Below are positions 1 to 5,588 of a stretch of DNA of 5,588 bases, piece after piece. The DNA is from Treponema sp. (GTDB lineage: Bacteria; Spirochaetota; Spirochaetia; Treponematales; Breznakiellaceae), in contig WQWD01000173.1 of the NCBI GenBank assembly GCA_009785545.1, positions 1 through 5,588 on the forward strand, written 5' to 3'. The translations under genes were made by a program, and so were the position numbers. The number at the start of each line of letters is the position of its first letter. The stretch's first letter is position 1. A model generated the notes under the pieces. It was not told the origin of the DNA. It searched no databases and worked only from the letters and a program-made list of their open reading frames with translations.

Positions 1-183
1 AAGATCAATCGTGAAACTGGAATAACCATAGTCATGGCTTCCCACGATATTGAAGCGGCAGACTGCGCCAATCGTGTTTTGCATTTACAAAAACGCCAGC
101 TCTTTTTTGGCGATGTAAAAGATTACAAAGCGTCGGAAATAGGTAAAAAATTCTTTGTTAGTTTGGAGACAAATAATGTTTGA
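1..183 (+). CDS. znuC: Metal (zinc/manganese-type) ABC transporter ATP-binding protein, C-terminal fragment
   Basis: Only the last 60 residues are in the window; the gene is open at the left edge and stops at the TGA at 181-183. The fragment reads through ITIVMASHD, the H-loop (switch) of ABC ATPases, with the histidine at visible residue 15. The tail DIEAADCANRVLHLQKRQLFFGD is typical of cytoplasmic ATPases of zinc/manganese importers (ZnuC/MntB/TroB group). Walker A, signature and Walker B motifs must lie upstream and cannot be checked. Its last 8 bases overlap the start of the permease gene, which implies translational coupling and assembly in one complex. The protein should power metal import by ATP hydrolysis at the inner face of the membrane. 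The zinc label rests on the partner permease's family resemblance; manganese or iron cannot be excluded. Confidence 0.88.
   Translation, partial: KINRETGITIVMASHDIEAADCANRVLHLQKRQLFFGDVKDYKASEIGKKFFVSLETNNV
165..168 (+). promoter_or_regulatory. Ribosome binding site of the permease gene
   Basis: GGAG lies 7 nt before the ATG at 176, inside the coding end of the upstream ATPase gene. It supports the ATG at 176 over the TTG at 155, which would add seven residues and has no good site upstream. Confidence 0.7.
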
Positions 184-1018
184 TATAATTTTAGAAATAT
201 TTAGTTTTCCCTTTTTAGTCAGAGCAATTATCGTGGGCGGTCTTGTCTCGATCTGTGCGGCACTGCTTGGGGTGAGTTTGGTTTTAAAGCGTTACTCGAT
301 GATAGGCAACGGGCTTTCCAATGTTGGTTTTGGCTCTCTTGCTCTTGCAACTGCGCTGAACATGGCTCCGTTGATGGTTTCAATTCCAATCGTAATTGTT
401 GCCGCCTTTTTGCTGCTTCGCCTGAGCGAAACCAGCAAGATAAAGGGCGATGCCGCTGTAGCGCTTATTTCCACAGGAGCGCTTGCCATCGGCATTATCA
501 TAATTTCGCAGACAACAGGAATGAACACCGATGTGTGTAATTATCTGTTTGGCAGTATCCTTGCGATGAGCATGGCAGATGTATATTTAAGCATCATTCT
601 TTCGATTGTTGTATTGATACTTTTTATTTTGTTTTATCATAAATTATTTGCGATAACTTTTGATGAAACATTCGCAAAAACAGCCGGAATTAACACAGGT
701 TTGTATAACATGATTATCGCTTTATTGACAGCTCTTACCATCGTACTTGGCATGAGGTTGATGGGTGTTATGCTCATATCAAGCTTGATAATTTTCCCTG
801 CCCTTAGTTCAATGCGGGTTTTGAAAAAATTTAAAAGCGTTACTGTTTGTTCTGCCATTATATCGGTCATTTGCTTTTTTGTGGGAATAGTAGTATCATA
901 TGTATATGATACGCCGACAGGAGCAAGTGTAGTGCTTGTCAACATAATTGTTTTTGCGCTGTTCTGGCTTATCGCCATTTTCAGCAATTCAGCATTATTA
1001 AATAAATTAAGGAAGTAA
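176..1018 (+). CDS. znuB: Metal ABC transporter permease, ZnuB/MntB/TroC family
   Basis: A 280-aa, very hydrophobic inner-membrane protein of usual length for the ABC-3 permease family, which forms the channel for Zn2+ or Mn2+ uptake. Hydrophobic segments lie near residues 14-37, 52-82, 94-112, 120-154, 178-212, 222-244 and 250-270. Family landmarks include LVLKRYSMIG (36-44), FDETFAKTAGI (162-172, the loop expected to touch the ATPase), GMRLMGVMLISSLIIFPAL (192-210) and the late DTPTGASVVLVN (245-256). The overall wording resembles Clostridia-type ZnuB as I remember it. Residues 44-53 read GNGLSNVGFG. The family usually has Asp and His where this protein has Asn45 and Asn49, which is odd (see findings). 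The gene overlaps the ATPase gene by 8 bp and is followed after 3 bp by a lipoprotein gene, so the three are almost certainly co-transcribed. The substrate-binding protein is not in the window. Family assignment is strong; metal choice is inferred. Confidence 0.92.
   Translation: MFDIILEIFSFPFLVRAIIVGGLVSICAALLGVSLVLKRYSMIGNGLSNVGFGSLALATALNMAPLMVSIPIVIVAAFLLLRLSETSKIKGDAAVALISTGALAIGIIIISQTTGMNTDVCNYLFGSILAMSMADVYLSIILSIVVLILFILFYHKLFAITFDETFAKTAGINTGLYNMIIALLTALTIVLGMRLMGVMLISSLIIFPALSSMRVLKKFKSVTVCSAIISVICFFVGIVVSYVYDTPTGASVVLVNIIVFALFWLIAIFSNSALLNKLRK
1009..1015 (+). promoter_or_regulatory. Ribosome binding site of the YcgQ-like lipoprotein gene
   Basis: AAGGAAG lies 6 nt before the ATG at 1022 and runs up to the TAA stop codon of the permease (1016-1018). 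This arrangement favours coupled translation of the two genes. Confidence 0.75.
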
Positions 1019-1021
1019 AAA

Positions 1022-1498
1022 ATGTTAAAAAACAAATCAATTAAAACCATTCTTTTTGCCGTATTTATAACAGCAATTCTGTTTTTCATAACCGGCTGTA
1101 ACAGGAACAGAGATACGGCTGGAGAAACAGCTTCCCCTTCCGTTATCCAAATAAGCGAAACTATGTTTATCACTCATGTGAATGATATTTACGCAAACTC
1201 AAACAGGAATATAGGAAGAACAATAAGGCTGCAGGGAATTTTTCTAAGGGAACCATGGGATGAACCTTTCTCCGTAGTTTTTCGCAACGCCCCCGGCTGT
1301 TGCGGCAACGACGGCATAGTAGGTTTTTATACACGATGGCCTGAACACAACAGACAGCCGTACCCCGAAGATAACGCTTGGGTCGAAGTAACAGGCGTTT
1401 TGAGATCTTATCAACATGGTACTAACAATCTTTTATTTATAGAATTGGCTTCTCTGGTAGAGTTAAGTACACGAGGACAGGAATTTGTAACACGATAA
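1022..1498 (+). CDS. Small lipoprotein resembling the C-terminal domain of YcgQ/TIGR03943 (DUF1980), linked to metal uptake
   Basis: A 158-aa protein with a basic N-terminus, a hydrophobic stretch (residues 9-24) and the lipobox ITGC, so lipidation at Cys26 and a membrane-anchored periplasmic or outer-membrane location are expected. After a short linker the mature part reads like one compact beta-rich domain. FITHVNDIYAN (49-59) is followed by IGRTIRLQGIF (64-74), FSVVFRNAPGCCGNDGIVGF (83-102) and WVEVTGVL (120-127). This order (ND-I, 'G+ I.+.G', a 'CC..D' turn, then 'WVEV.G') matches what I recall of the YcgQ C-terminal domain, an OB-like fold of unknown function. Cys93, Cys94, Asp97 and nearby His residues (109, 132) could bind metal or form a disulfide; that is inference. 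The gene sits 3 bp after the permease, so it belongs to the transport operon and may act in metal handling outside the inner membrane. Lipoprotein status is well supported; family link moderate; function unknown. Confidence 0.8.
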   Translation: MLKNKSIKTILFAVFITAILFFITGCNRNRDTAGETASPSVIQISETMFITHVNDIYANSNRNIGRTIRLQGIFLREPWDEPFSVVFRNAPGCCGNDGIVGFYTRWPEHNRQPYPEDNAWVEVTGVLRSYQHGTNNLLFIELASLVELSTRGQEFVTR

Positions 1499-1529
1499 CA
1501 AGCGGCTAAATTACTCACCCCATTGAGAA

Positions 1530-1557
1530 GAATCAATATATATTATAAAGTTGATTC
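1530..1557 (+). repeat. Inverted repeat directly before the gltX start codon
   Basis: GAATCAA (1530-1536) and TTGATTC (1551-1557) are perfect inverted copies separated by 14 A/T-rich bases, and the second arm ends at the base before the ATG at 1558. The dyad covers the place where a ribosome binding site should be; only a weak AAAG (1547-1550) is present. It may be a protein-binding site or an RNA hairpin affecting initiation, or chance in A/T-rich sequence. Confidence 0.35.
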
Positions 1558-3060
1558 ATGAACACACGAGTCCGATACGCACCCTCCCCCACTGGTCTTC
1601 AACACATTGGGGGAGTCAGAACAGCTCTTTTTAATTATCTGTACGCCCGTTCCAATCAGAGCGGCAAGTTTATCCTGCGGCTTGAAGATACCGACAGAAC
1701 CCGCACCGATGAAAGTTATGTGCAAAATCTTTACGATACATTTAACTGGCTTGGTTTTAAATGGGATGAAGGCCCAGACTGCGGCGGACAATACGCACCG
1801 TACATCCAATCCGAAAGATCAAACCTTTACAAAAAATACACACAAGAGCTTCTTGACAACGGGCACGCTTATTACTGTTTTTGCACAGCACAAAGAATAG
1901 ATGAAGTGCGCCAACAAAGGGAAGCCGCCCGTTCGTCGGAATCTGGCTATGACCGCCTTTGCCGCAGTATCGATCCGCAGGAAGCTGCCAAAAGAAGTGC
2001 CTCTGGAGAAGCTTGTACCGTAAGGCTGAAAATTCCACTGGGCAAGACAACGGTTTTTCACGATCATTTGTTAGGTAACATTGAATGGAAAAACGACGAC
2101 ATCAACCCCGATCCTGTTTTGTTAAAAACCGATGGTTTCCCGACATACCATCTTGCAAACGTGGTTGACGATCACTTAATGGAAATAAGCCATATAATGC
2201 GGGCGCAGGAGTGGCTGCCGTCAACACCGCTTCATGTGATCATGTATCATGCGTTTGGCTGGACACCTCCTCAATTTTGTCATCTTCCAATGGTGATGGG
2301 ACAAGACGGAAAAAAACTGTCCAAGCGTCACGGAGCTACAAGCATTGACGAATTCCGCAAGCAGGGTTATCTCCCAGAAGCGTTGATAAACTATGTCGCT
2401 CTTTTGGGCGCTTCCTACGAAGAAGGATCGGTGTCTGATAAACACCCTGACCTCTACACATTAGAAGAACTTTCGCAGCATTTTAGTTTGGAAAAATTAA
2501 ATAAAGCGCCCGCTGTTTTTGATTACAAAAAACTTGAGTGGTACAATGGTCAATATATCAGAATGAAAACCGATGAAGAGCTTGCCGCTCTTTGTTTGCC
2601 GTACGTTATAAATGCAGGGCTTTTTGGCAATGGAGAAAATGCCAAGCCAACTGCTCAACAACTGCAAACATTTGTTTCATCGATGGCGTTAATAAAAGAA
2701 CGTTTAATTTTTCTCAGCGAAGTCCCCGAAAAAATCGCCTACTTGTTCAGAGAACCTGAAGTCCCTGCGGCGGAAGAGTTCATCCCCAAAAAATGCGATC
2801 TTGCCAGAACAATCGAGCTGTTGCAAATTGGCAAGGAGCTTGTACGATCGTTAGCAGAAAAACCTGATGACGAGGCTGCAGAAAACTTTATCAAAGCCGA
2901 AGCCGAAAAGCGTGAAATAAAACTTGGTGATTTAATGATGCCCTTACGAGTGGCAATTACAGGCAGCCGTGTCAGCCCGCCGCTTTTTGGCTCATTGCGA
3001 ATACTTGGAGCTGAATGTTCTGTGAACAGGATTGAAAAAGCAATTGGTTCTTTAGGATAA
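1558..3060 (+). CDS. gltX: Glutamyl-tRNA synthetase (GluRS)
   Basis: A 500-aa class I aminoacyl-tRNA synthetase, complete and of normal bacterial length, which charges tRNA-Glu (and possibly tRNA-Gln, if the organism uses the amidotransferase route) in the cytoplasm. The N-terminal Rossmann fold opens with RYAPSPTGLQHIGGVRTALF: the HIGH-type motif is HIGG at 16-19. RLEDTDRTR follows at 41-49. The KMSKS-type loop is KLSKR at 253-257. The zinc site is visible as Cys108-X-Cys110 with Tyr131-X3-Cys135, in the same spacing as the E. coli enzyme. RAQEWLPSTPLHV (215-227) replaces the common RGEEW version, which I associate with spirochaetes. Residues from about 330 form the helical anticodon-binding part, ending MPLRVAITGSRVSPPLFGSL. 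The ATG at 1558 is the only start giving the full HIGH region; its ribosome binding site is weak. It lies 59 bp after the lipoprotein gene, so it may be read from the transporter operon or separately. No damage is seen. Confidence 0.97.
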   Translation: MNTRVRYAPSPTGLQHIGGVRTALFNYLYARSNQSGKFILRLEDTDRTRTDESYVQNLYDTFNWLGFKWDEGPDCGGQYAPYIQSERSNLYKKYTQELLDNGHAYYCFCTAQRIDEVRQQREAARSSESGYDRLCRSIDPQEAAKRSASGEACTVRLKIPLGKTTVFHDHLLGNIEWKNDDINPDPVLLKTDGFPTYHLANVVDDHLMEISHIMRAQEWLPSTPLHVIMYHAFGWTPPQFCHLPMVMGQDGKKLSKRHGATSIDEFRKQGYLPEALINYVALLGASYEEGSVSDKHPDLYTLEELSQHFSLEKLNKAPAVFDYKKLEWYNGQYIRMKTDEELAALCLPYVINAGLFGNGENAKPTAQQLQTFVSSMALIKERLIFLSEVPEKIAYLFREPEVPAAEEFIPKKCDLARTIELLQIGKELVRSLAEKPDDEAAENFIKAEAEKREIKLGDLMMPLRVAITGSRVSPPLFGSLRILGAECSVNRIEKAIGSLG

Positions 3061-3071
3061 TCGGCACGAGC

Positions 3072-3122
3072 TGTAGTGTGGCTGTCTGAAAAGTTAGAAA
3101 CTTTTCGGACAGCCACACTACA
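3072..3122. terminator. Long hairpin between convergent genes, probable bidirectional terminator or dispersed palindrome
   Basis: The arms 3072-3095 and 3099-3122 are inverted copies of 24 bases with one difference, separated by a 3-nt loop (AGA). Read on the plus strand, the odd position is a permitted G-U pair (3087 with 3107), so all 24 positions can pair; on the minus strand it becomes an A-C mismatch. It lies 11 bp past the gltX stop and 28 bp past the stop of the convergent lipoprotein gene, the expected place for a shared terminator. Neither side has the run of T that a classical intrinsic terminator needs: the plus-strand continuation is AAAACAGTGG. It may instead be an RNA-end stabiliser or one copy of a repeated palindrome. 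The rest of the interval 3061-3150 holds nothing I recognise. Confidence 0.65.
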
Positions 3123-3150
3123 AAACAGTGGTTGTTATTAACCTAACTTA

Positions 3151-4728
3151 TTACCACCATACATCGTATTGTCTAAAATTATCAAACAGAAAATTTAAGC
3201 GATCTCCGAATTCACGAACAGGTTCACTACCTGTGTACCTAAAATTGTTGTTGATCAAAAAAGTAAGACTATTTCCAAACATACCGGGTGCATAGCGAGG
3301 ATCAAGAGTGATGTAGATCACATTCTTTAAATCAGCATTACTGGTAGCGTCAGGCTTGTTTCCTTCCGCAGCATATCTGATGTCAACTACATTAACATAT
3401 AGAAGATTGCTTGCTGTTAAAAAATTTGCACCCCAGAGAGGCGTGGCAATTCTGAAGCTTGCCCTGAATTCTTCAAGAGTCAATTCTTCCAATCCAACAA
3501 AAAGATCAGTCCCGATACCTGTACCAAGTATTGGGAACTCTGCTCTAAGAACAACATTCCTACCCACCTGATCCATTGAATGAATGGAAACAGCAGGAGA
3601 AGCGAGAATATTTTCGAACATTTCCCCGGGTGGATTATTGTTGGTTATAAATGAATTGTTGCTGCGAACATCTGTCCATGCAAAGTGTGCCATCGTCGAT
3701 GTCCACCACGGAAAAGTACCGCTAACAAATATTCTCTGCCGAACACCAAAAAGTGTTTCGGTAGTCATAAGATTTGGCTGCCCCGTCCATCTTATGCGAT
3801 ACACGCCTAAGTGAGTAACAGTAAAATTCGCAAACACAATTGTAGTAAGAGAAACATCGGGATCAAAGACAGCTCTGGTAACTTCCACCCATGTATTGCT
3901 GCCGGAATATCTTTCCAGCCTGATGTCGTTTGCAACAAGATTAGCTATATCGCTAAAAACAGAAAAAGAGGGATCAGTTTGTGATGTCGGTGCCGGTAAA
4001 GGCCAAAAACCAAGAAACGCAGCATTAAAGCTTGCAAGCTCATCCGAAACAAGTGCTCCGGGTGTCCAAATAAAACTACCCGATGAAGGCGCAGCATTAA
4101 GTGATATTGTCCATCCCATATTTCCCGGCGCAACCCATCCACCCACCGGTGTTGTTGCCCCGGGGAGCCCCCCCCACATTGTTATATAAATATCGTCGTA
4201 AATCGCTTCTCCGCCAACACCATTTCCATCCATATCCATTCTAATACCGTTTGAATGTGTGTATGCCGTGCCATCAAACCTTGCAACAAGCTCAGAAAAA
4301 GTGCCTATAAAGTGTTCTTCAATTGTAACGGTAATAGATGTTCCATTCCTGTTGGTGAAACTGAATGGGATTGCTTCCGAAAGAATACTTGTCATACCCA
4401 AAGCCTGCCAGTCCGGATCGATGGGATTTGTATAGGTATGAAAGCTTAAAAAGCGCTGCAAAGCTGCTTCGATATTGCCATGCGCTACTCTCAGGATATC
4501 CGCTTCCTGAGGAAAAGTAATTGTAACTTCCGGGTGATCATCAGTAGGTAAAGCAATCCAAGCCCAAGGTTGTGGCACTATATTGGCTCCATTATTATTT
4601 TCAGGAGCATTACGATCCCTTACTGCCGCCCAATCATATTCGGTTGTATTTATATCGGGCATTGAACACGATACTGCGATAAATAACACTACCATCGCAT
4701 AAATAATATTTTTAACAAAATTTTTCAT
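3151..4728 (-). CDS. Secreted tryptophan-rich lipoprotein of unknown function
   Basis: A 525-aa protein I do not recognise as a named family. Residues 1-20 form a lipoprotein signal peptide (basic start, hydrophobic core, AVSC), with lipidation expected at Cys21. The mature N-terminus is polar and Asn-rich (residues 25-48), probably a linker. The rest alternates short hydrophobic strands with Gly/Asn/Pro turns, suggesting several beta-rich domains. Around 265-318, RLERYSGSNTWVEV followed by THLGVYRIRW resembles the last strands of an Ig-like sandwich; this is inference. Residues 165-174, DMDGNGVGGE, resemble a calcium-binding loop but are not a full EF-hand. I count 16 tryptophans, two of them the final residues (524-525). 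The ATG at 4728 is fixed by a strong ribosome binding site. The gene follows an outer-membrane barrel gene by 17 bp and is probably co-transcribed with it, so a surface or periplasmic partnership is plausible. A G8 run falls within codons 185-187. Export and lipidation are well supported; the role is unknown. Confidence 0.85.
   Translation of the reverse strand: MKNFVKNIIYAMVVLFIAVSCSMPDINTTEYDWAAVRDRNAPENNNGANIVPQPWAWIALPTDDHPEVTITFPQEADILRVAHGNIEAALQRFLSFHTYTNPIDPDWQALGMTSILSEAIPFSFTNRNGTSITVTIEEHFIGTFSELVARFDGTAYTHSNGIRMDMDGNGVGGEAIYDDIYITMWGGLPGATTPVGGWVAPGNMGWTISLNAAPSSGSFIWTPGALVSDELASFNAAFLGFWPLPAPTSQTDPSFSVFSDIANLVANDIRLERYSGSNTWVEVTRAVFDPDVSLTTIVFANFTVTHLGVYRIRWTGQPNLMTTETLFGVRQRIFVSGTFPWWTSTMAHFAWTDVRSNNSFITNNNPPGEMFENILASPAVSIHSMDQVGRNVVLRAEFPILGTGIGTDLFVGLEELTLEEFRASFRIATPLWGANFLTASNLLYVNVVDIRYAAEGNKPDATSNADLKNVIYITLDPRYAPGMFGNSLTFLINNNFRYTGSEPVREFGDRLNFLFDNFRQYDVWW
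4168..4175 (-). repeat. G8 homopolymer tract inside the lipoprotein gene
   Basis: Eight consecutive C on the plus strand give TGG GGG GGG in the coding strand (Trp185-Gly-Gly). In the reading frame, loss of one G would lead to a stop at 3945-3947 (about 260 aa), and gain of one G to a stop at about codon 211. Length variation would therefore switch the full-length product off. The tract is directly visible; variation is inferred. Confidence 0.6.
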
Positions 4729-4734
4729 TTGTGT

Positions 4735-4742
4735 CCTCCTTT
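4735..4742 (-). promoter_or_regulatory. Strong ribosome binding site of the lipoprotein gene
   Basis: On the minus strand AAAGGAGG lies 6 nt before the ATG at 4728, a near-perfect match to the 16S rRNA tail. It starts 3 nt after the stop codon of the upstream barrel gene and suggests high expression of the lipoprotein. Confidence 0.85.
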
Positions 4743-4745
4743 GTA

Positions 4746-5588
4746 TTAAAATTTAACCCTGAACAATACATGCGCATTTGTAAAGTTCATTGTGAAATCA
4801 CCGCTGGGATTTCCGCCGTTAACTACCATGTCGATAGCCATGTTTCCGCCAAAGTAAAAAGTAAAACCTCCTGCCGCAGTTGCACTGAAGCTTTCCATTG
4901 TATTTTGCGCCTGTACACTGCTCGTAATGTCATCGGTTCCGCCGGGGGTCGTGACAGTGTGAGAGATTACATTTCCGGCATGGTCATATACCGTCGTGGT
5001 TGTTGTTGCCAGAGTACTGCCTCTGGAAGTTCTTGTAATTTCACGGGCAAAGTTCAACGGAGTTAAACTTACTCCCGCACTAACATTGAAACGCCCCGGA
5101 ACCAGAGCATAGATCGCTCCCACATTCAAAGTAGGCATAACACTGAATGTTGTAACTTCTGTCAGCCCATTTCCGGTTGAAAAACGGGTTTCAGAGTTTG
5201 TTACGGTGTTCAGGTTGCTGTTTACTTTATCAACAAAACGTGAAGTTGTTAAAGATTTTTCGTAAGTATCGTTTGATCTTATGTTGATGTTTACAGGAAG
5301 CATTGCACGCAAGCCAAAAGTAGCTCTCTCGGCAATTTCTCTTTCAAAGCGGAAGCTGGGTGTGATTACATGATTAAACCATGTCTGCTCATCAAGATGC
5401 AGAGTAGAGCTGGTTGTAGTCGTGGTGCTTGCAATCGTATCGACAATTGTTGTGCCGTCAGCAAATCCGTGTCCCCATGAAACTGTCCCGTTTACACTGC
5501 CGGAAAAACCCGAGTCATCGAAGCTGTTGTCGAATAGCCGCATACCCAAGCCGTATGAAAGCCCGATTGTCACGGTGGAGTTTTCTCC
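4746..5588 (-). CDS. Outer-membrane beta-barrel protein, C-terminal part (5' end outside the window)
   Basis: The frame is open to the right edge of the window, so the 280 visible residues are the C-terminal part; the GTG at 5573 is internal or accidental and should not be taken as the start. The sequence shows repeated amphipathic strands typical of barrels, for example visible residues 74-103 (SFRFEREI...LRAMLPVNINI), 147-183 (TFSVMPTLNVGAIYALVPG...LTPLNF), 233-256 (SFSATAAGGFTFYFGGNMAIDMVV) and 264-280. It ends HVLFRVKF, with the terminal Phe and alternating hydrophobic residues expected of the BAM recognition signal. The regions between strands are very rich in Thr/Ser/Asn, including two TTTTT runs (55-59, 195-199), and could be surface loops. 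No cysteine is visible. The 17-bp gap to the lipoprotein gene suggests one operon. The specific family is not recognised; a porin-like or structural role is possible. Barrel assignment is inferred from pattern, not homology search. Confidence 0.78.
   Translation of the reverse strand, partial: GENSTVTIGLSYGLGMRLFDNSFDDSGFSGSVNGTVSWGHGFADGTTIVDTIASTTTTTSSTLHLDEQTWFNHVITPSFRFEREIAERATFGLRAMLPVNINIRSNDTYEKSLTTSRFVDKVNSNLNTVTNSETRFSTGNGLTEVTTFSVMPTLNVGAIYALVPGRFNVSAGVSLTPLNFAREITRTSRGSTLATTTTTVYDHAGNVISHTVTTPGGTDDITSSVQAQNTMESFSATAAGGFTFYFGGNMAIDMVVNGGNPSGDFTMNFTNAHVLFRVKF

Noticed and set aside
155..175. Upstream TTG start for the permease, adding seven residues
   Set aside because: GGAG sits 7 nt before the ATG at 176, and family members begin close to this Met; the TTG has no supporting ribosome binding site.
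893..912. Near-perfect 20-bp palindrome (GTATCATATG then TATATGATAC)
   Set aside because: It lies within the permease gene and encodes VSYVYDT, part of a stretch the family conserves; protein constraint and A/T-rich composition explain it well enough.
637..1173. 178-codon open frame on the minus strand across the permease and lipoprotein genes
   Set aside because: It is antisense to two well-supported genes, spans their junction, and its translation has no recognisable family features.
1523..1549. Possible promoter before gltX (TTGAGA, 15 bp, TATAAA)
   Set aside because: Spacing is short of the usual 17 bp and both boxes are poor matches in an A/T-rich gap; the implied start would fall almost at the ATG.
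3945..4142. 65-codon minus-strand frame inside the lipoprotein gene
   Set aside because: It is an alternative frame of the lipoprotein gene. It is meaningful only as the frame reached if the G8 tract loses one base, not as a gene.
4731..5066. 111-codon plus-strand frame rich in cysteine, opposite the barrel gene
   Set aside because: It lies antisense to the barrel gene; the Cys codons are the complements of Ala and Thr codons in the real gene, and there is no ribosome binding site.
5559..5573. GTG at 5573 as the start of the barrel gene
   Set aside because: The frame continues open to the window edge (GENST before the Val), there is no signal peptide after it, and the sequence starts in the middle of barrel-like strands.

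Overview
The window looks like chromosomal DNA from a diderm, probably a spirochaete of the Treponema type. Three things point that way. The glutamyl-tRNA synthetase carries RAQEW where most bacteria have RGEEW, which I recall from spirochaetal GluRS. There are two lipoproteins with relaxed lipoboxes (ITGC, AVSC). There is also an outer-membrane beta-barrel tail ending in phenylalanine. This assignment is inference; no search was run. The metal permease resembles versions I associate with Clostridia, so that part may have been exchanged between phyla.

Left part, plus strand (1-3060): the 3' end of a metal ABC transporter ATPase overlaps its permease by 8 bp. Three bases after the permease stop comes a small lipoprotein resembling the C-terminal domain of the YcgQ/TIGR03943 (DUF1980) family. 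After a 59-bp gap comes gltX. The first three genes are tightly packed and are almost certainly one zinc (or manganese) uptake operon whose 5' part lies outside the window. gltX may be read through from it or have its own promoter. Its product shows the Cys-X-Cys...Tyr-X3-Cys zinc site, so it could be a client for the imported metal.

Middle (3061-3150): a convergent intergenic region dominated by a 24-bp-stem inverted repeat with a 3-nt loop and no T-tract. It is probably a two-way transcription barrier or one copy of a dispersed palindrome.

Right part, minus strand (3151-5588): a two-gene unit read from right to left. An outer-membrane beta-barrel protein (5' end cut by the window edge) is followed, after 17 bp and a strong Shine-Dalgarno sequence, by a 525-aa secreted lipoprotein rich in tryptophan. 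I do not recognise either gene as a named family. The lipoprotein gene carries a run of eight G on its coding strand, a possible phase-variation site.

The observations most worth following are: (1) Asn at both positions where the permease family normally has the Asp and His of its proposed transmembrane metal site; (2) the YcgQ-like lipoprotein built into a metal-uptake operon; (3) the G8 tract in the surface lipoprotein gene.
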